Shown in pieces: positions 60,937 through 64,000 of a stretch of 64,000 nt of DNA. The notes beneath the pieces were generated by a model. It searched no databases, was not told where the DNA came from, and worked only from the letters and a program-made list of their open reading frames with translations. The stretch spans positions 4,429,155 to 4,493,154 of the forward strand of contig CM034137.1 of NCBI GenBank assembly GCA_019914995.1. Direction: 5' to 3'. The first letter of the stretch is position 1. Every line of letters begins with the position of its first letter. A program made the translations under genes and the position numbers. The stretch is from Acanthochlamys bracteata. Lineage: Eukaryota; Streptophyta; Magnoliopsida; Pandanales; Velloziaceae.

Positions 60937-61190
60937 GCTCCTCCCCACTCTTTTGCTCTTCCGGCTCTGCTAGTTGGCTTTCCCATTTCTCTACTAAAGT
61001 ACTGCTCGGCCCTATCGGTTGTTCTGCTCAATTATGTTCGTACTTCAGTCGGCCAACTAGCTCCACTGCTCCTCCCCGCTTCTCTACTCCACCGGCTCCG
61101 CTACTCGGCTTCTCCATTTCTCTACTGAAGTACTTCTCGGCTTTACTGGTTGCTTTGCTTGGTTCTATTTATACTTCAACCAGCCAAACA
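60937..61190 (+). repeat. imperfect tandem duplication, period 133
   Basis: 60937-61069 and 61070-61190 repeat the same order of blocks: gctcctcccc, ggctctgctagttggctt against ggctccgctactcggctt, ccatttctctact followed by aagtact, then cggttg or ctggttg. It directly precedes the ATG of the hAT transposase and is itself open in the same frame. Confidence 0.75.
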
Positions 61191-61848
61191 ATGTCTAGGA
61201 TTGGTTCTAATCCTTCCAATCCATCTACAAAGTCTCCCACGCAATCTCAACAATTCCACAAACTCAAAATCCTTCAAGACAAAAAAAGTGATTCTTCTTG
61301 GAGTCATTGTAGACTTGCTGAAATTGGTGGCAGTAAAAAAAAAAGCAAGTTGTTATGTACCTATTATTTGCGAACATTTCAAAGAGGTGACATTAACAGA
61401 TTCAACCAATAATTTGAGTGAAAATAGATGTTGGAGCTTACAAGGCCGTTCCAACTGATGTTTACTATCAAATGAAGCTACATATTGATGATTTCGTTTT
61501 TAGAGAAAGAAGACATTAAGAAATATTAGATGAGCAGAATTTGTTTAGACAACACCATAAAGGATTTGAAGAGCAAGCTTACAACACATTCAGCAGTGAT
61601 ATTTTGGCAACTCAAGGCACGTCAACACCGATCGCAGAGGGTCATATGGGCAGAGGAGAACATGCAGCTATGAAAGGAAAAGAGATAATGCTTATGCATT
61701 TTATTTCATATCGAGAAACACCCGTAATGCATAATCCACTTTAAAGAGTATCTTGCAAAATAAGGAGGCGATAGAAAAATGTGGGATTGCTATATCCAAG
61801 TGGATGATTGATGTATACATACATTCTAACACCTTTAATTCCATGTAT
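61191..61848 (+). pseudogene. hAT transposase N-terminal part (BED zinc finger)
   Basis: From the ATG at 61191 a Ser/Thr-rich start leads to a decayed BED finger: SDSSWSHCRLAEIGGSKKKS, then LLCTYY in place of the usual C-x2-C, FQRGDINRFNQ, and after a frame change GAYKAVPTDVYYQMKLHIDD. Near the end, KCGIAISKWMIDVYIHSNTF resembles the first conserved block of the hAT catalytic region. Loss of zinc ligands, stops and frame changes show it is dead. Confidence 0.7.
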
Positions 61849-61899
61849 CACTACAACAAAAAGTATTAATAGAAATCAAAAAGATTGATCGCTACTGTG

Positions 61900-62340
61900 A
61901 AAATCTGGTCACTATTACTAATACCGATCAGAAAACACCTCTAAGATGGTCCCAAAAAGGTAATTGCTAAAGATAATGGCGACCAGATTCTAATAGTGGC
62001 CGCTAATGTACTGACCACTAGCGACCAGAAAGGCAAAATCGCCTATTAGTAACAGCGACCATGTCAACATGATCGCTATTAGTTATGAGCATTAGCGATC
62101 AATTTGAGCTGGTCGCCACTACAAAGAAGTAGCGACCAAAAATAAATGGACACCAAAACCATCGCGACTAGTAGCTTGCAATTGTTGGTCGTAGTTACTG
62201 TCAGTAGCATCTAAATGACTCCTGGTCACTACTAAAATCAATAACGACCAGCCACAATCTGGTCACCAATGATCAGTAGCGACCAGCACTTGTATGGTCA
62301 CTACTGACTGTATTAGCAACCAGCGAGCTACTTGTCGCTA
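61900..62340. repeat. CACTA subterminal repeats
   Basis: The motif agcgaccag and its complement recur at irregular spacing in both orientations between about 61908 and 62340. In characterised CACTA elements such repeats bind the element-coded DNA-binding protein. Confidence 0.8.
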
Positions 62341-62716
62341 GTAGTTTTTATAAATTTTTTATATTTAAAATTTGAAGTAAAATATAAAAATATAGGGAAA
62401 ATAAATTGTACATACCAAAATGCAAAAGACACAACAATATAACTATAAATTTTCACTAAGTTAAAAAAATTTTAAATATTTTACATTAGTTATCATAATA
62501 CAAAGTATAAAATATTTATAATACATAATTGTTTTCAATATAATTTCAATAATATTCAATAATATCGATTTCCTATTAGATATAATCCATCAACACCCAT
62601 TTTATGTAAGCACTGACACTTATCACGTTGTATGAAACAAATTTAAAAAATATGTTACTAAAAATCGCAATATTAGCAAATTTAAAAGCATATTAAATTA
62701 AAAACGTAATATTGTA

Positions 62717-63200
62717 TCTAGTTCACCCGTCATAACTTCAAATACAATTCTGTTTCTACCTGCAAGTTATCTCATCCACATAGTCATGTATAATTAGGTT
62801 TCTCAACCTTTCGATATTTTTTTCTAAAATTTGACCTTTTAAGTCGTTATAAAGCTAAGTCTTCTGTATTAAAAATTTAACTAAGAATAAATACTTCTAA
62901 CTCATCCATCCAAATGCAATTCCGCCTTTTCCTATTATTCACTCTCGTCGAGACGGTCGTGTACGCGCATTTTCAACGCTTTATCTGAGTTTTTGACCCC
63001 TTAAGTTATTATGAAGTTAGGTCTTTGAAATAAAAATCTAATGAATGTATAAGTACTTCTAACTCGCTCATCCTAACTCCAAACGCAATTCTATTTTTTC
63101 TTACAAGTCACTCTCATCGACACGGATGGGTACATGTAATTTTCTCGAGCTTTTGATGCCTTCTCTAGATTTGGACTCTTTAAGTTGTTATAAAGTTGTC
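62717..63200 (+). repeat. tandem repeats inside the CACTA element (about 160-180-bp units)
   Basis: Units beginning at 62841, 63003 and 63182 each start with aagtcgttataaagct-like sequence and share ttctaactc with a catccaaa-like tail, gcaattc, and tcactctcgtcgagacgg-like text. A partial unit precedes them. The units are clearly diverged. Confidence 0.65.
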
Positions 63201-63458
63201 TTTTATATTAAAAATTTGTAATATAACATAATTATCTTAAAATTCAGTATGCAATATATCTTAATAAAAAATTTATAAAAAAATATAAGATGTTATATGC
63301 AAAATCGTCGCTTAGTTGTCTACCATATATAGACTTAACCATTTCCATAAGAAGATTGAACTGCTTTTACTGGAGTTCTAACTGTTGCTGAAGCACACTA
63401 ACTCTGTCGGTTAATCCCTCTCTTTCTTTTTTTCTCTCATTCCAACTGTTGCTCAAGA

Positions 63459-63945
63459 TCACAAACTTTTGGGTGAGCTACTATCTTTACGTGGTGATTT
63501 AGATCCAGGTCTCGGACCATGGTAATATCTAGATGCATTTTCTAAAACATTTCGCATTACTTCATCTCGCGTCATCAATTGCTTAGTTTGTGATGATTCT
63601 TCAAGCAATTGAGACATCCTTTTCTCTAATTTATAAAATTATTATAACAATTAGTAGAGTACAAATACTTGTAAATAACATTTAAAATTTACATACATAG
63701 TTACTCTGAGTTTTTTCTGAACTCCATTCACTGTTCGCTTTGGTATACACGATCTTATATGTTCCTAATATCCCCTCATTCTATATACACTTTATAACGT
63801 GAATTTAAGTAAGTATTATAGACATACATATCTAAATATTGGATATACTTACCCTTCGATGAGAAATGCTCCTAATATTTTTACTACCTCCACGATCTGA
63901 ATCGAGTTGCCTAATATGAGACTTTTTGGACCTTCTTGACACCTC
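63459..63945 (-). CDS. C-terminal exons of a plant CACTA transposase-like protein (partial)
   Basis: Three minus-strand exons with good GT-AG borders join in phase 0: 63853-63945 (31 codons), 63697-63780 (28 codons) and 63459-63623 (54 codons plus TGA). The text includes SHIRQLDSDRGGSKNIRSIS, TYKIVYTKANSEWSSEKTQS and ENASRYYHGPRPGSKSPRKD, which fits the C-terminal part of plant transposase family PF03004 as I remember it (a GSK-S motif, then a T-K-x-x-x-E-W motif). After the TGA, another frame continues with a coiled-coil-like DLEQQLE, so a recent one-base frameshift may have shortened the end. The gene continues to the right of the window. Confidence 0.55.
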
Positions 63946-64000
63946 CTACAAAAGTAATATGTAAGTTAATCAATTGTGAAAATCTAATTTTAGGTGGATC

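Larger units (their letters stand above)
60490..61848 (+). mobile_element. hAT transposon fragment, cut by a CACTA element
   Basis: The left part carries hAT-like subterminal text (agttgtcaaatttaaatccg, then gaccgttcgg). A C/T-rich leader with a tandem duplication follows, and then a BED-type transposase start. At 61849 the CACTA terminus interrupts the coding sequence, so the right half of the element is outside the window or lost. Confidence 0.6.
61849..64000 (-). mobile_element. CACTA (En/Spm-like) element, left end; continues beyond the window
   Basis: The terminus CACTACAACAAAAAG begins at 61849, preceded by TAT as the likely 3-bp target site. The next 490 bases hold about fifteen copies of agcgaccag or its complement ctggtcgct, with variants, in both orientations. 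This is the subterminal repeat pattern of CACTA elements. A transposase-like gene on the minus strand ends about 1.6 kb inside. The right end is outside the window. Confidence 0.85.

Noticed and set aside
1..64000. CRISPR array, bacterial operon or phage genes
   Set aside because: No regularly spaced short repeats and no prokaryotic gene organisation; introns, LTRs and plant protein families show a nuclear plant genome.
1..64000. tRNA, rRNA or other structured RNA genes
   Set aside because: The only tRNA-like signals are primer binding sites of retrotransposons; no complete cloverleaf or rRNA sequence was seen by eye.

Overview
The window looks like nuclear DNA of a flowering plant, most likely a eudicot. 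It is AT-rich, three ordinary plant genes are visible (two of them split by canonical introns), and most of the rest is decayed transposable elements, often nested in one another. I cannot name the species from the sequence.

Three host genes are well supported. (1) A minus-strand, six-exon gene (2891-7200) encodes a 257-residue Sec14/CRAL-TRIO protein with a plastid-type N-terminus; a dead PPR gene lies in its first intron. (2) A plus-strand, seven-exon gene (40283-43985) encodes a 414-residue secreted Neprosin-domain (DUF239) protein; its first intron appears to be a GC-AG intron. (3) A plus-strand, intronless gene (58221-59678) encodes a 485-residue membrane-anchored, methyltransferase-like protein, with three short upstream ORFs in its leader. 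The three genes have no obvious joint function.

Region by region: 1-1050 is a decayed Ty1/copia fragment. 2891-7200 is the Sec14 gene. 8183-12314 is bounded by Harbinger-like terminal inverted repeats with a TAA flank on each side and holds possible spliced minus-strand exons. 12.9-18.8 kb is a decayed minus-strand copia element interrupted by a tiny TRIM-like element and a fragment of a long LTR. 19983-28834 is a full-length but inactivated Sirevirus-like copia element with about 1.5-kb LTRs, a coiled-coil gag extension and an extra ORF between pol and the 3' LTR. 29.2-32.4 kb holds copia and Ty3/gypsy scraps. 34874-37315 is a TRIM-like element whose 5' LTR is split by a solo LTR related to the Sirevirus LTR. 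40.3-44.0 kb is the Neprosin gene. 44284-48131 is a copia element whose pol half is inverted relative to its LTRs and gag. 50694-53365 is a probable solo LTR. 53.4-57.7 kb is AT-rich with small repeat fragments. 58.2-59.7 kb is the methyltransferase-like gene. 60.5-61.85 kb is a hAT transposon fragment cut by a CACTA element that runs off the right edge.

All exon boundaries were placed by hand from GT/GC-AG signals, reading frame and recalled family similarity. No database search was run. Nothing here looks like an entirely new biological system; the most informative observations are structural: the inverted pol segment, the extra ORF after pol, the exactly accounted nested solo LTR, the transposon with possible spliced exons, and the GC-AG intron.
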